Positions 11,701 to 22,333 of a stretch of DNA of 64,000 nt are shown in pieces. Every line of letters starts with the position of its first letter. Positions within the stretch are counted from its first letter, which is position 1. The position numbers and the translations under genes were made by a program. Origin of the DNA: Edaphochlamys debaryana (lineage: Eukaryota > Chlorophyta > Chlorophyceae > Chlamydomonadales); the NCBI GenBank assembly GCA_016858145.1, contig JAEHOE010000107.1, positions 398,559 through 462,558 of the forward strand, written 5' to 3'. The notes under the pieces are model-generated. The model was not told the origin of the DNA and did not search any database. It worked only from the letters and a program-made list of their open reading frames with translations.

Positions 11701-12290
11701 CGCCCCCCAACCCACAGGGCCGTACGCGCACAGGGGTTTGCGCACACGGACCCAGGGCTCCGCTACAAAGCAGGGCTGCCGCCGCCAGACCGCTACTACA
11801 TGTTTGTGGAGTCGCTGTGGCTTTCCATCTTCGACAACGTCGAGAACTTTCTGCAGTGCAGGTCCGAGCACAAGCCCGAGCAATCACCCGAGGAGCGCAT
11901 GTTCGCCCTCGAGTACTCGATTGGCTTGCACTGCTACGCCAAGTCACAGGCGGTGAGTCCGGCACAGCCGGCGGCCTCAAGGGCTTAAGCTTCCAGCGGT
12001 TAGCAATGCCTTTCCCCAGGCCGCGCCTTCGCACGGTAGCTTTAACACCAACTCCTTTGCGTGCATGCATGCAGGTTGAGGCGGTCTTGGACATTTGGCG
12101 CCGGCGTTCCGTCACTCACATGGCCCTGCACGAGGGGCTGGTGGAGGCAAGGCAGGATCCACGCGTGCAGCGAGGGGAGTTGAGTGTGTATGAGGGCATG
12201 CGGCAGGTCATGTGCGGGAGATCGCCCCCGCCGCCGGCCCCCCCCCCACGGCGGCATTCGCCCCATAGTTCCGCTGCCCGGCGTCGGTAG
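8718..12290 (+). CDS. GT31/Fringe-like (DUF604-type) glycosyltransferase, paralogue 2
   Basis: Thirteen exons: 8718-8903, 9018-9074, 9361-9465, 9597-9633, 9857-9931, 10074-10103, 10380-10443, 10599-10677, 10852-11222, 11314-11372, 11520-11631, 11718-11952, 12075-12290. The frame closes at 541 residues. Exons 2-12 have exactly the same lengths and phases as in the gene at 2567-6071, so the two are tandem duplicates. Motifs in order: hydrophobic anchor near residues 30-48, FALNNTDQ, FGDDDTQFF (DxD, about 155-157), HLDPNQPLMISDHMW, the cysteine block CPFCTHDFSCGAYD, HGGTGMVLS, and TGFDTGGDALFVRA. All expected GT31-type motifs are intact, so this copy looks functional. It differs from its sister mainly in exon 1, before VDDPVRDFVLVQ, and in the C-terminus, which ends in a Pro/Arg/Ser-rich tail. 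It presumably acts in the Golgi lumen; sugar and acceptor are unknown. Confidence 0.83.
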
Positions 12291-13030
12291 CGTGCGTGCC
12301 TGCCACCGGCGAAGGGTTCCCAGACCCCTTTTTAACCCCGGATTGGGGCACGTCCAGTTCACCCGTCATGTAGCTATTCTTCCTAATTATTGTGTCATCT
12401 TATTGGGGATTGGGGATTGGGGGTTAAAGATGAACAAAATGGCGAGCCGCATTGTGGAGGCAAAATGCATTGTGAACGGTGGTGCACCAGGTTCGTGGCG
12501 TGCCGACCGTCGCCGAATGGCGGACTGATTGATAAGGAGATAGCAGTGCCTTGGCAACAAATGAAATATATATGGTGTTGCATACTCGTTTTGCAGTGCT
12601 GATCAGAGGCATTGAGGTGCGGGCCTGACGACAGTTTGGCGTGGCCCGTGCCCCCTTCGGACCGTGAGGCTGGTCGGAGCGGACGCCGGAACGAGGCACA
12701 GGACTGAGGGCATGGCGGAGCGGGCGCTACGCGCTAGGGCGGGCCGTGCCTGGCGTAAGCCGGGGGACTGGTTGATGCGATTGCCTGGGCCAGCGTGGGC
12801 TGGGATGGCGTTTGAGCGTTGGTCTCGCGTCTCGCGTGGGGCGGATGTAGAAGAATTAGAGAACTCGGCGGTGTCAATACGGCTTCTGAGGGCACGGCAG
12901 AGTAGAGCGGCAGGCTTGCCCGGCGTGGGCAGCGGGGCGGGTGGGGCTAGGGGCGTGGCTTGGACGCCGTACCCGGTGCTGGCCTTCGGGCGTGGCGGTA
13001 TGGGCATGCATGGCAACATGTTCACCCAGG

Positions 13031-13094
13031 GGGGAAAGGAGACACGGGAGACGAGTTACGCGAAAAGCAGGCCAGCAAAGTGCAACGATTGCAC
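13031..13094 (+). repeat. Dispersed short repeat, copy 3
   Basis: Nearly identical to the reverse complement of 7279-7337 and related to 1781-1837. Shared landmarks are GGAGACACGGGAGACGAG, CGCGAAAAGCAGGCCAGC and AAAGTGCAACGATTG. No flanking direct repeat was recognised around this copy. Confidence 0.65.
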
Positions 13095-13776
13095 TGGTCG
13101 GCAACTATCCGCAGCCCTGCTCTTGCGAGCCCCAGGGGGGGGGTAGGTCCTCCTCAGACATACATCATGCCTCGTCTGTACAGAGCTTGCCGAGAGGATC
13201 CCAAATCCGCTTTCAGAAATACAAACGAAGGGGCTATGGGAGGCTGCGTGGCGGGACTTTGTCACCGCGGCGTAGAGCACCGCCCAGCATCATCCCGCAC
13301 GCTCTGAGCATGCAGCATGGCAAGAACTTATGCTGGCAAGTCACTGGTACCCTTCCAGCGGTGTTAGGGAGTCGGGACCGCTGGGACACGTCGGCATGCC
13401 GGGCCCCGGGCACACACGCGGCCACCCAAAGGCGTCTCCCAGGTGCTCCCGGAAGCCCGCCTTCCACTCCCGCGCCTCAGATCGCACAGTACTAGCAAAC
13501 TGAAGCCCTGATATCGCCCCTCGATGCCGAGCCGTTGGTCAATTGACGGGTCGGGGTCCGTGGCATGGTTGATGGTACCCGACCAACGTGGGCCACCGGG
13601 AGTGCTGTGCGCGCCCATGGATAGAGCACACGGTCAGCAGTCCAGCGAAACGCGAAAGGCATAAAATGGAGTACGTACAGGCCTTGTACGACAGTGTCGT
13701 ACACTGTACGGGTCGGTCGGTCGTCGGTCCCGGGGGGCCGGGGGACTTTGGGGCATGATATCGGACAACGTTTTTA

Positions 13777-13804
13777 CCCCCCCCCCCCCCCCCCCCCCCC
13801 CCCC
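13777..13804 (+). repeat. Poly-C tract of 28 bases
   Basis: An uninterrupted C run preceded by TTTTTA. Smaller runs are at 6758-6772 and 18488-18502, and a G run is at 23510-23526. Exact length is a likely weak point of the assembly. Confidence 0.9.
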
Positions 13805-14578
13805 TGGTTCACCTGCTTCAAGTATAGCGTGCCAGGACAGGGCCGAAATCCTACGTATTTGGAATCATGTCATGGGGCTGAGGGCCTGAGGCTGCTGTCC
13901 CCATCAGACTAGGCAATGGACCCCGGGGGTACCCACGGGGCTCGACCTGCAACGTGCAAGCTCGTGGCCGTGCAGCGATAGATCATTGATAACACGTTAG
14001 GCTATTCCCAGAGCCAACCCAGTTCGCTGCCCGGTACCGGTACTCCGCATTCCATCAGGGCTCGGACCGCACCCACTCGGCGCAGCGTATCTCGGCCGAC
14101 CTTTTCCCTATTCCCTCTTCCATTCAGACCACCCGAGCCAACTCCGAACGCCATCCAGAGCCCCGGTCCCCGCTGACCCGTGCCCAGCCAGCCAGCGACC
14201 GCCCCCCTCATCCTGCTGCATCCGCCGCCGCTGCCGACCAGGGCCTGGTATCTTGTCTATATCGTCCTGCGGCCACAAGCCCCCGCCCTCGTGGATCTCC
14301 AATGACCGCTCAACGGAGTAAAGCCTCTGCCAGTTCCACCCCCGCGGCTGCTCCAGCTGCGCTAGGTGTCCCCACTGCGCTAGCACGTTGTGATACCTGG
14401 CAAGCGGCGGGAAGGGGGAAGGGGGAAAGGGGCGCAGCAGAGGGGAGGAAATCACGAGGAGGGAGGGCGTGCTGCTGGGATGGATGGGACGGCTTCAGCG
14501 CAGGCCTTGCAGGAAAGAAGCCAGCCTCTGACCGCATCCGCGGCCTCGGCCCAACCCATACTCATCACCTAGCCGCAC

Positions 14579-17500
14579 AACCGGCTCTCGCACCTGCACT
14601 TGTGCCGGCTGTGCTCGAAGTGGCTGAGGAAGTTGACGTGATGGGAGAGGGGCACACACAGCTCGCGCCGCTCGCAGGTGGGCTTGTACCTGTAGGGTAC
14701 ACGCAAGGGGGAACACCAATAGCCCCTTCAACCCTGATCTGGGCACCATGCCTCGTTTACAGCGCCGTCAGCGGAACCCGGCCCCACTCTTATCCCGCCC
14801 GTCCGCACGCACTTTAGGCGCTTGCTAAGCGCCGAGAGAAGGCGGAAGATGTAGCAAAGGCGCGCAGGCCGCGACAGGTGCTCCAGAGCGAAGCGGCGGC
14901 CAGCCTCAGCGATGTCGCGCGCTTTGGCGTCGTTAGCGCGGGCCCACCTCACCGCCTGGGGTCGGGGTGGGGGTTGGGCGGGTCAGTTGGTGGGGTCAGG
15001 TGCGAATGGCGAGGGGGCAGAGGTGATGCGCCGAGGCGAGGAAAGAGACGCGGCCGTAGCGCGTCGTGGATGGGAGCGTGGGGTTGAGGCTGGCCGTTCA
15101 AGTGGCAGGTTTCAATCTGCGTTGTACTGCTGTGCTTGCTTCCCGGGTTACCAGTTCCAAGCTAGTTCCCCAACACATGGCACTCACTTCGAGGATGTCG
15201 TCACTAGCGTTCACCTGTTAAGGGACGAAAGGGGACTCAGCGGGTGTGAGCGGCGTGATGCGAGCCTGGGGCCCGGCCATGTCGAGCCCACAACCGGCGG
15301 CCGATGGCGGAGAGCGGGGGCACATGCCGACACCCTGAAACCTCTCGGCATCTTGCAGAACCCACCAGGACGGGGATGTAGTGGACGTAGGGTTTGAGGG
15401 CCTTGTAGTAGAAGCCCCACGCCGGCCCCATCTCAGCCTGGCAAGCAGGCAGCGTGGAGGCATTAGAGATTACCTAAAGGTCCGAGGCCCACGCCAAGCG
15501 TGTGCGAGCGCTGCGGCTACCGGTAGGCTGGGAGCAAGCCACCCAACACGCGCTGGACACCCCAGGGGCGCGTTAAGTCAGGCTGGGCTTCGGAGAGGCT
15601 ACTTGTGGAGCGCGGGCCCCGCACGGGGACCATACCGGTGCCAATGCTGTCCAGCTGCCCACCTTGAAAACCAAGGAGCCCATGATGAGGTAAGAGTCCA
15701 GCTTGCACGATAGCCCCAGGCCTGGAGCGAGGTGGCGGGCCGATGACGCGACGCGTTGTTTGTCTGCTACACGGGGTTGCACCAGACCGAAGCGCCAGCG
15801 CAGCCTGGGGCTCCGCCCGGGCATTCCCGCCGGGGCCCCAACCGTAGGCGGCCCCCGTATCTCCCGTATCGTGCCCTGGACCAAGCAACGCCACCCAGCA
15901 ACGCGCTCACCGTCTGCCGAGAGCAGGTACTTGAATTTGGCCTGGTCCGTCATGGGGATGAACGAGGTGTTGGAGATGTCCAGCAGCCGGTCCTGCTTCT
16001 TGGGCCTCCGGGCCGCCACCTCCTGCGGATGTGGGTCGGTCAGCGGACTGCCTCAGCCCCCAGCCTGCACATACCGCGCGCTATGCCATGGTGCCGCAGG
16101 CCCACGGGCCTACCAAGCAGACCCGTGCAGCTCCCCGACCGCCCCTCCTTGTGCGCCGCGCCCTGCGCTCCCCGCGTCCGGTCATGCACGCCGGCCGTCC
16201 TGGGCTGGCGCCTTGCAGGCGTTAGGAATCGTGCGAAGCATCGAGCACCACCCTCCTGCGGGCCGGCCCTATCGGCTTCGACGCGTGTGTCTAGCGTCTG
16301 CCCGCCCGCCCCCGCGCCCACCTGCTCGTGGTCCGCGACCGCCTGCAGCACCTCCCGCTGGCAGGGGTAGGGCGGGGCGCCGGGCGCCACGGCCCACCTG
16401 TTGTAATGCGGGCAGAAGGTGTGCCACCGTCCCAGCGCCACCTGCGATGAACGATGAGCGGTGTCGGTGAGCGGTGTCGGAGCCTTGAACCCACTCGAGA
16501 CCCGACCCTGCCCGTGCCACGGACGCGCGTGCTCCGCGCCCCCAGTCCTCCGCTTCGCTAGCAGGGCTGACTCACGGGGATCTTCCGCTCCCAAAGCGGC
16601 TGCGTGCGCGCATCTATGTATCGCTCGATCTCGTCGAATCCATCTGCCGTACACCGGAAGTGGCCCGAGTTGGGCACGGTGATGGAGCAACCCCAGTTGG
16701 TCCATGCCACAACCGGGGGAGGGGCGTTGTTGGGGCTGTGCGGCCAGCCCCGGCGGCCCAGGGCTGGGTCGGGTGCGCACAGCTCCGGACCCGGCGTGTC
16801 ATCTGCAGGGATCAGTCCGAGTTGGGGAGGTGGATGGCGCGAGGGGTGAGGCTGGAGAGTGACAGCAGGGAAGCACCGCCCGTTCCGGACTAGAAGCAGC
16901 CCTGCCAGGCCAAGGGTTTACCCAACGGTCCGGAGCCCTGTGCCCATGCCCTTCTCGGTAGCTGCTCTGTTCCCGTCGCGCCGCGGCGCCTGTAGCGGCT
17001 GATCCACTTTGCTGGCTGTCCTGCAGACCCCTCCTCGCAGGCCTTCCTTCCCCAGCCGTGCCACCCGCCTCACCAAACCAGCTGGTGAACTCCACATCGG
17101 GGATCTGGTACACCTGAGGGCGCATGGCGGCGGAGCACACCCTTCCTCAACTCCGCTTGCGACTCTTATCATCCAAGACCAATGCGTTTGCGCACCTGGG
17201 ACGTTTCGAAGAGCTCCACAAGGAATCCTATCCGCTCATCCAGGGTCATGTGAAGCGCGTTCGCTAGCGAGGTCAGGTACACGGTGCCGTTCTCCACCTG
17301 CAAAGGTGGTGAGGAGGCCGAAAACGTGTTGCCCTGCACAGCAAGTACCGGTCGGCCGCAGCGGGGGGCATAGTCACCCACCAGAATGCGTTGCGGCTTG
17401 TTGCAGTTCTTGCTGTGGGGACAGGGAGGGGGGACGCGGCGGGAGGTAAGGCCGGGGGGAGGTCAGGCGATGAGAAGGTAAGTGGAAGCGGACTATGAGC

Positions 17501-18094
17501 AGCAGCCTCTGGCCCTTGCACCTGTGAGGCGTGGTTGAGTGCACGACTGAGACCAGGTGCGGATGAAGGAGTAAAGCAGGTTGGCGTCCCCCAGACCCCG
17601 TCCACCGCCCCTCCGTCCCCCGACCCGGTCCCCGTCCCCCAGCCCCCGCTCCCGTCCCCCAGCCCCCGGCCTCCGGCTCCCGTCCCCCAGCCCCCGCGTC
17701 CCCGTCCCCAGCCCCCAGCCTGCGGCCCCCAGCCCCCGCTCCCGTCCCCCAGCCTCCAACTCTCAGCCCCCAGCCTCCGGCCCCCATCCCCCGCTCCCCA
17801 GACCCCGAGTCCCTGAGTTCCTGAGTCTGTTGCATCCTGCCTGCCAAAACCAACCCGCACTTACTCCCCAGGCACCCCAGGATTCTTCTTCTTCCATTCG
17901 TCTAGGTTGCAGCCCTTGGTGATGGAGAGCGCCACATTCTCATCGGTTCCCGCATACTTCTCCAGCTCTCTCTCAATTTGCGCTTCCAGGTCAGGGTGCA
18001 AATCACAAGTTTCTAGCTTTCGCTTTGTATACGCCTCTGCCACCAGTGCTGAGAGCTGCAACAATAGCAGTGTCGCCGCAACGAGCTTGAGCAT
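14579..18094 (-). CDS. GT90/CAP10-domain (KDEL-POGLUT/Rumi-like) glycosyltransferase
   Basis: Twelve minus-strand exons, in transcript order: 18094-17865, 17412-17382, 17297-17196, 17113-17074, 16802-16576, 16441-16322, 16022-15911, 15721-15663, 15437-15366, 15214-15188, 14955-14813, 14699-14579. The frame closes at 427 residues. Residues 1-21 (MLKLVAATLLLLQLSALVAEA) form a signal peptide, so the protein enters the ER. Family marks in order: NCNKPQRIL, PDVEFTSWF, TNWGCSITVPNSGHF, PLWERKIPVALGRWHTFC (where animal POGLUTs have a WRG-type motif), DQAKFKYLLSADG, SYLIMGSLVFK, WGFYYKALKPYVHYIPVL, DDILEAVRWARAND and AEAGRRFALEHLS. This is the usual CAP10 order. The tail is cysteine-rich, ending in CRCESRLCG. 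Known GT90 enzymes add glucose or xylose to proteins or glycans; the substrate here cannot be read. Intron 17381-17298 is in frame (84 bp), so a longer isoform is possible. Confidence 0.83.
17584..17820 (+). repeat. C-rich low-complexity tract inside intron 1 of the GT90 gene
   Basis: Irregular repeats of CCCCAGCC, CCCGTCCCC and related words on the plus strand, hence G-rich in the GT90 pre-mRNA. Open frames across it on both strands encode only Pro/Ser/Arg-rich or Gly/Trp-rich low-complexity peptides and are taken as non-coding. Confidence 0.8.
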
Positions 18095-18795
18095 CCTACA
18101 CAAAGGGCGATAGAGTACAGAGTATGTTTATAGTAGCTCGCAGTTTATTGCGTGTGCCCCCGCGACCGACAGCTTGCTCAATCGGTGATCCTGCACGGGG
18201 GCGCACAACTCAGCGTTGCAAGGCGAGGCAGGGTTGAATGAGATCCTTACACGCGTATGACATCGCGGCTTGCAGGGCAGACATGTCCGCTACTGCCAGT
18301 ACCAACCCGCGCACCGCCCGCGCAGAAATCTGAGCTCGGGGGGGTTGACACGCAGGGTCCGACAGCCATACCACATTTACCCTTGTGCATACTCTTACGC
18401 CTTAGCCATGGGTTCATTTGTTTCAGATATGCCCTCAATCCTTTCGCAAACCAAATACCGTGCTCCAAACCCCAAGCCGTGCTCCCGCCCCCCCCCCCCC
18501 CCGCCCCCATTCTAGCAAACTTATAGCACCGTCGTGGGTATGCACACGGCCTCGCGGCCATCTCCTTTTCCGCCACGTCAAGAAAGCCCACTCAAGATCC
18601 CGCGGCTGCGTGCGAAATGCAGACCCCGAGGTGCAGATGCATAAGAAGATGAAGATGCATAAGAACGGTACGCCGTATTGCTAACCCCGAGCTAATCAGA
18701 AGTACATCATCTCATCCTGCGATGTGCGCTCACGTGTAGCTCTGCGAGCTACCTCACACTGCAGAGTACGCACCTGCCATGCTGTCCCTGAGGAG
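18095..18795. other. Spacer between the two minus-strand genes
   Basis: Contains the 3' flank of the sulfotransferase-like gene and the promoter side of the GT90 gene. A 15-base poly-C run lies at 18488-18502. No gene seen. Confidence 0.5.
18248..18252 (-). terminator. Possible TGTAA polyadenylation signal
   Basis: Minus-strand TGTAA, the motif commonly used for polyadenylation in volvocine algae, about 545 bases past the stop codon of the sulfotransferase-like gene. A five-base match is weak evidence by itself. Confidence 0.25.
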
Positions 18796-21036
18796 CTACC
18801 CCACGGAGCGCCCTCGCTCCGCTGGCATGCGAGCGAAGCTGACGGGGGTCTTGGGGTCCTCCCCCAGGAAGGAGAGGAGAGCCTGGGCGATGGTCACGTT
18901 CCGCTGTGGTTGGCGAGAGGGTAGGAATGGGTATGGCGTGAGACCAGGAAGCGCGACTTCCTCGCCGTACTTCAGCCCCTAAGGACAAGCCTTCTGCAAG
19001 CTTCAGCGCAGCCTTAAGCGGAGCGCTCAGAACCTGGACCTCCGCAAAATCTGACGTGCAGTCAAACCCCTAGAGTAGGGTCAGCACACCCCCGGTGGGC
19101 GCCTCTGCCCGCCGTACACGCACCTGCGCGTCGTACAGGTCGTCATAGTAGATCCGCATTGCATGATTGGGGTGGTCGAGTACGTACGCGTCCCACAGAT
19201 CAAGGGTCGCGTTCAGCTCAGCCTGCATCCTCTCGGGCTGCCTCCTTTCCCTCGCTACCAGCTTGGCATTAGCACTAAGCGACGACTCGAACCGTGAGTT
19301 GAATATCAGCTGCGCGGTCACAGGCAAGGCAAGACCAGGAAATTAGGGCCATGGCGGGCTACGGAAAGCTGGTTCACGAAAGGCGGGCGTCAAGCTTGAG
19401 CTGCACCCTCACGCGGACAGGGCCGGCGTTCACCCACCTTGACGTCTAGGCAGAGGTCCCTCAGGAAGCGAATGAAAGAGTCGAACTGGATGCTGCACTC
19501 CGTAGGGTTCAGGCTGAAGGACCGCCCGCACATGTATAGGGAGTCCTTAAAGCCAGAAACCACGCCTTTCATGTGCACGGTAGGAAGGGGTCACGGGGAA
19601 GGGAAACAGGTGCGGTGCGTGAGGCGACAGGGGGCAGAGCTCGGGGGACCAGCGAAACATATCTACCAGTAACAGCCCGTGCAATAAAACCCCCGCTGCC
19701 AACTGCCAGCCATGTGTTGCGCCCCTGTGCACAGCGGTCGCTACCGGGTTTCCATAGCCAGGCACCCCTACTCAACCTTCCCTCCTCGCTCACCCTTTCC
19801 ATATTGTCCGTACAGCACCTGCGCGCACACGCGGAGCAAGGCACCAAGGTGGAGGAACGCCACAAGACCCTCGTCACCGCCATGGGAAGCTGACGCACAG
19901 ACTGAGCGCGCACCAGCGCTCCACATGCTTGCCGCATCTGCCCAAGACACCGGCGCCGGCGCTCAACGGCGCTCCAACTGCATCCACTACACATAAGTCC
20001 CTACCGTGTAGTAGGCCTGTGCTGCGGCCTTGACCCGTTCTAAAGTGAACTCCGTAAACCAGGGAAGCTTCTCAGCCACCGCACGCTGCGGAGCAACACG
20101 GCGGCACGAAGCAGGGATCAAGACGGCAAGCGGCAGTAGCCAATCCATTTCATGTTTCCCTGCAGCATCCCACCTGCCCGTAGAGAGACTTGATTTCTGT
20201 AAGCGAATCGTTGTGGTGTTGAGACCAGTTGAATTGTATCTGACTCAGCGGTTTCGTTATTGTGTAGGCCATGTTACTGGGGCGACAATGGGCAGGAAGC
20301 CGGGGGACGGCAGGGTGCAAGCGGGGACCGTGAGAACAAGGTGGTTTGGCAAGTTGGAAAGACAGCCTATGCACGGCTGATAGGAAGGGCCAGGTTGTGT
20401 ATGAACGCACGGGCCATGGCCCCGCCTTGACTGTATGACCCCCCCGTCAGGTCCGCAAGGGGTTCCCCCCGCGTCCGCCCTCCTGTCGCCCACCTGCTGG
20501 CCGACCACACTCTTTCAAGAGCGCCCCATTGCTCTCCACGTATCATATAGTTTGGTAGCTGCACGGAGCAGGAGTCAGCCACGGGAGTGAGCCTACAGGG
20601 CAACGCGGCACCGGCGAGCACCGGGGGACGGACTGCGGGCTGGCAGCGGCCACAGGTGTGCCGTTGTGGCGTGCCGGGTTTGCGTGCCTCCCTCGCGTGC
20701 CCATCGCAGCATCTTGGCCCGTTTCGAATGCTGAGGACGACGACCGAGTTCTTGCGCGCGCGTGTCACGCTGACTTTTCGCGGCAAATGCGGCCGACTCG
20801 TGCGAACCCGACGTGGCACCCGGAGGTGGACTCACTTGGTTCAAGGTATCGACAATCGCCGATGAACCCGCATTGCCCGTTGTGAAAATGAAGACACATC
20901 GCGCGGACGCATGCTGGGGCGCGCTGGAGGGCTCTGCTGATGCTCGCACGAATTGAAGCCTTTGACTGCTTGTCAGGGCAGTCACAGCCCCAATGAGTAT
21001 CAGCAGGAGGCGTGAAAGGGGTGAAAGGCGTGTCAT
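18796..21036 (-). CDS. Sulfotransferase-like protein, secreted or type II membrane
   Basis: Eight minus-strand exons: 21036-20836, 20558-20494, 20276-20174, 20085-20005, 19818-19794, 19565-19438, 19309-19124, 18903-18796. The frame closes at 298 residues. A hydrophobic N-terminus (about residues 8-23, LRLLLILIGAV-type) serves as signal anchor or signal peptide. CVFIFTTGNAGSSAIVDTL (residues 47-65) is a beta strand plus P-loop-like 5'-phosphosulfate-binding loop (TTGNAGSS). GVVSGFKDSLYMC and FIRFLRDLCLDVK precede LIFNSRFESS (Arg about 207), the usual place of the Arg/Ser pair contacting the PAPS 3'-phosphate. Exon 5 is only 25 bp (VLYGQYGK) but is demanded by the phases and has a pyrimidine-rich acceptor. 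The C-terminal 95 residues match the partial gene at 300-844. Likely transfers sulfate to a carbohydrate or protein in the Golgi; substrate unknown. A P-loop protein without sulfotransferase activity remains possible. Confidence 0.75.
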
Positions 21037-22333
21037 CGCAGTAGCGCTCGACTTTCAGAACAGCCGGCGCTACACATTGCTGGTAAAGATGAAAGTAAAA
21101 AGCGGGGTGCAAAATACCGTGCGGTGGCGGGGTGCTTGACAGCAGTACGCACCGTGCACCCGGGCGATGCGGGGGCGACCAGGGGGCGGCGGGGGTCGGC
21201 GGGGGCCTGCGGGGGCGGGGCCGGGGTTTGTGACCCGCAACCGCAAGTTGCCCTAGCAAGGCGTTTACAAGGATCTTGCTGCATTATCCTGCCGCGGCGG
21301 GGCTTGCAAGCGTGTCTGAGTCTGAGTGGCGGAGGGGCATTCTTGCGGCGTACGCACGATGTGTCGCACGGCGGGTATACGTGGCACCGCGGGCTCTGCG
21401 CGCGGCGAAGCCCCCCAGGATTGCCCCGTATCGGCCAGCCAAAACCCCGCTCCCGCCACAATAAGGCTGCTACTGAGCTGTACGTCAAGATACAGGGACA
21501 GAGGATGGAGGCACTTCGCGGTTGGGGTGAGGGGGTGACACGAATCCGGCGGGGAGTCCCCCCACGCATCCATCGATGGCGAGCAGGCTACGGCCTGGCG
21601 AGAGAGTCTTGGGCGCCAACTGACACAATGGAGCCCCAACCCTTGCTTGAATGGCAGAGGGACTCCTTGAAGCGATGAACGGGCTACGCCGATGGCTGCC
21701 CTTGATCGCGACCCTTGGGCCCGCGGGCGCTCGCCTCCCTTGCCCAACGTCGTGCCCGTCGCCGACCTCGCTGGCCACACAAACGCTACTAACAAGAAAG
21801 CCAGCATGTATGCTACTAACAAGCAAGCCAGCATGTGCGATCGTGTCTATCGACCTAGCGCTGGTAGCGAAGAGCTCAGCATCGACATGTTGCGGGTGGC
21901 GAGCATCGACGTTGTTGAAGACGCGCCCTACGCCTCCACAGCACGCTAAAGAGCGCAGCAGCTACAAGCGCAGCGGGTAAGGGAGCGCTGCAAGGCTAGC
22001 TGAGGAGACAAGGGCGGCTGGCGGGGCGTCGGGGGCTCGGCGGGAGAGGGTTTGCTTCGCCGCACGCGAAGCCGCACGCGGTCCCCCCAACCTCGCCCTA
22101 GCCATGCTGTGTGCACGCGGAGGTTCATGCACTACTGTTGGCTTGAGATTAAGGTCACCGCCAGGCACCCAAGCATCCAAAGCAAGCGTCGAAGTACTTC
22201 AAACGCGCTTCGCATGCAGCCTCCGCCCTCGACCTCGCGCCCCTTCGCGCCCTGCTCGCTCCGCGCCTCGCAGCTATACCGTAGCTAGCTAGCGCCGCCA
22301 TCCACTCCTCGCGTGCACTTGCGGCACGCAGCG
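21037..22333. other. Divergent intergenic region
   Basis: Lies between the starts of the minus-strand sulfotransferase-like gene and the plus-strand proline-rich gene, so it should hold both promoters. It includes a 27-bp tandem duplication (21785-21838). A minus-strand open frame starting at 21834 has a hydrophobic beginning, but this is produced by the duplication and has no coding support. No clear TATA element found. Confidence 0.5.
21785..21838 (+). repeat. 27-bp tandem duplication
   Basis: Two adjacent copies (21785-21811 and 21812-21838) beginning GCTACTAACAAG and containing AAGCCAGCATGT; they differ at a few bases. Confidence 0.8.

Larger units (their letters stand above)
12291..14578. 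other. Intergenic region between convergent genes
   Basis: Separates the plus-strand GT31-like gene from the minus-strand GT90 gene, so both 3' ends lie here. It shows a short GATTGGGG-type tandem (about 12400-12425), a dispersed repeat (13031-13094) and a 28-base poly-C run. The canonical volvocine poly(A) signal TGTAA was not found close to either stop codon. No gene is supported. Confidence 0.5.

Noticed and set aside
17493..17860. Minus-strand Gly/Trp-rich open frames in the C-rich tract
   Set aside because: Low-complexity translation of the repetitive intron of the GT90 gene.
19794..19889. A longer exon 5 of the sulfotransferase-like gene starting at 19889
   Set aside because: Its start would need an incoming phase 1, but exon 4 ends in phase 0. 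The 25-bp exon starting at 19818 fits both neighbours and has the better pyrimidine tract.
21265..21834. Minus-strand open frame of 189 codons with a hydrophobic start
   Set aside because: The hydrophobic start comes from the 27-bp tandem duplication at 21785-21838; the rest has no recognisable domain and antisense frames are equally open.
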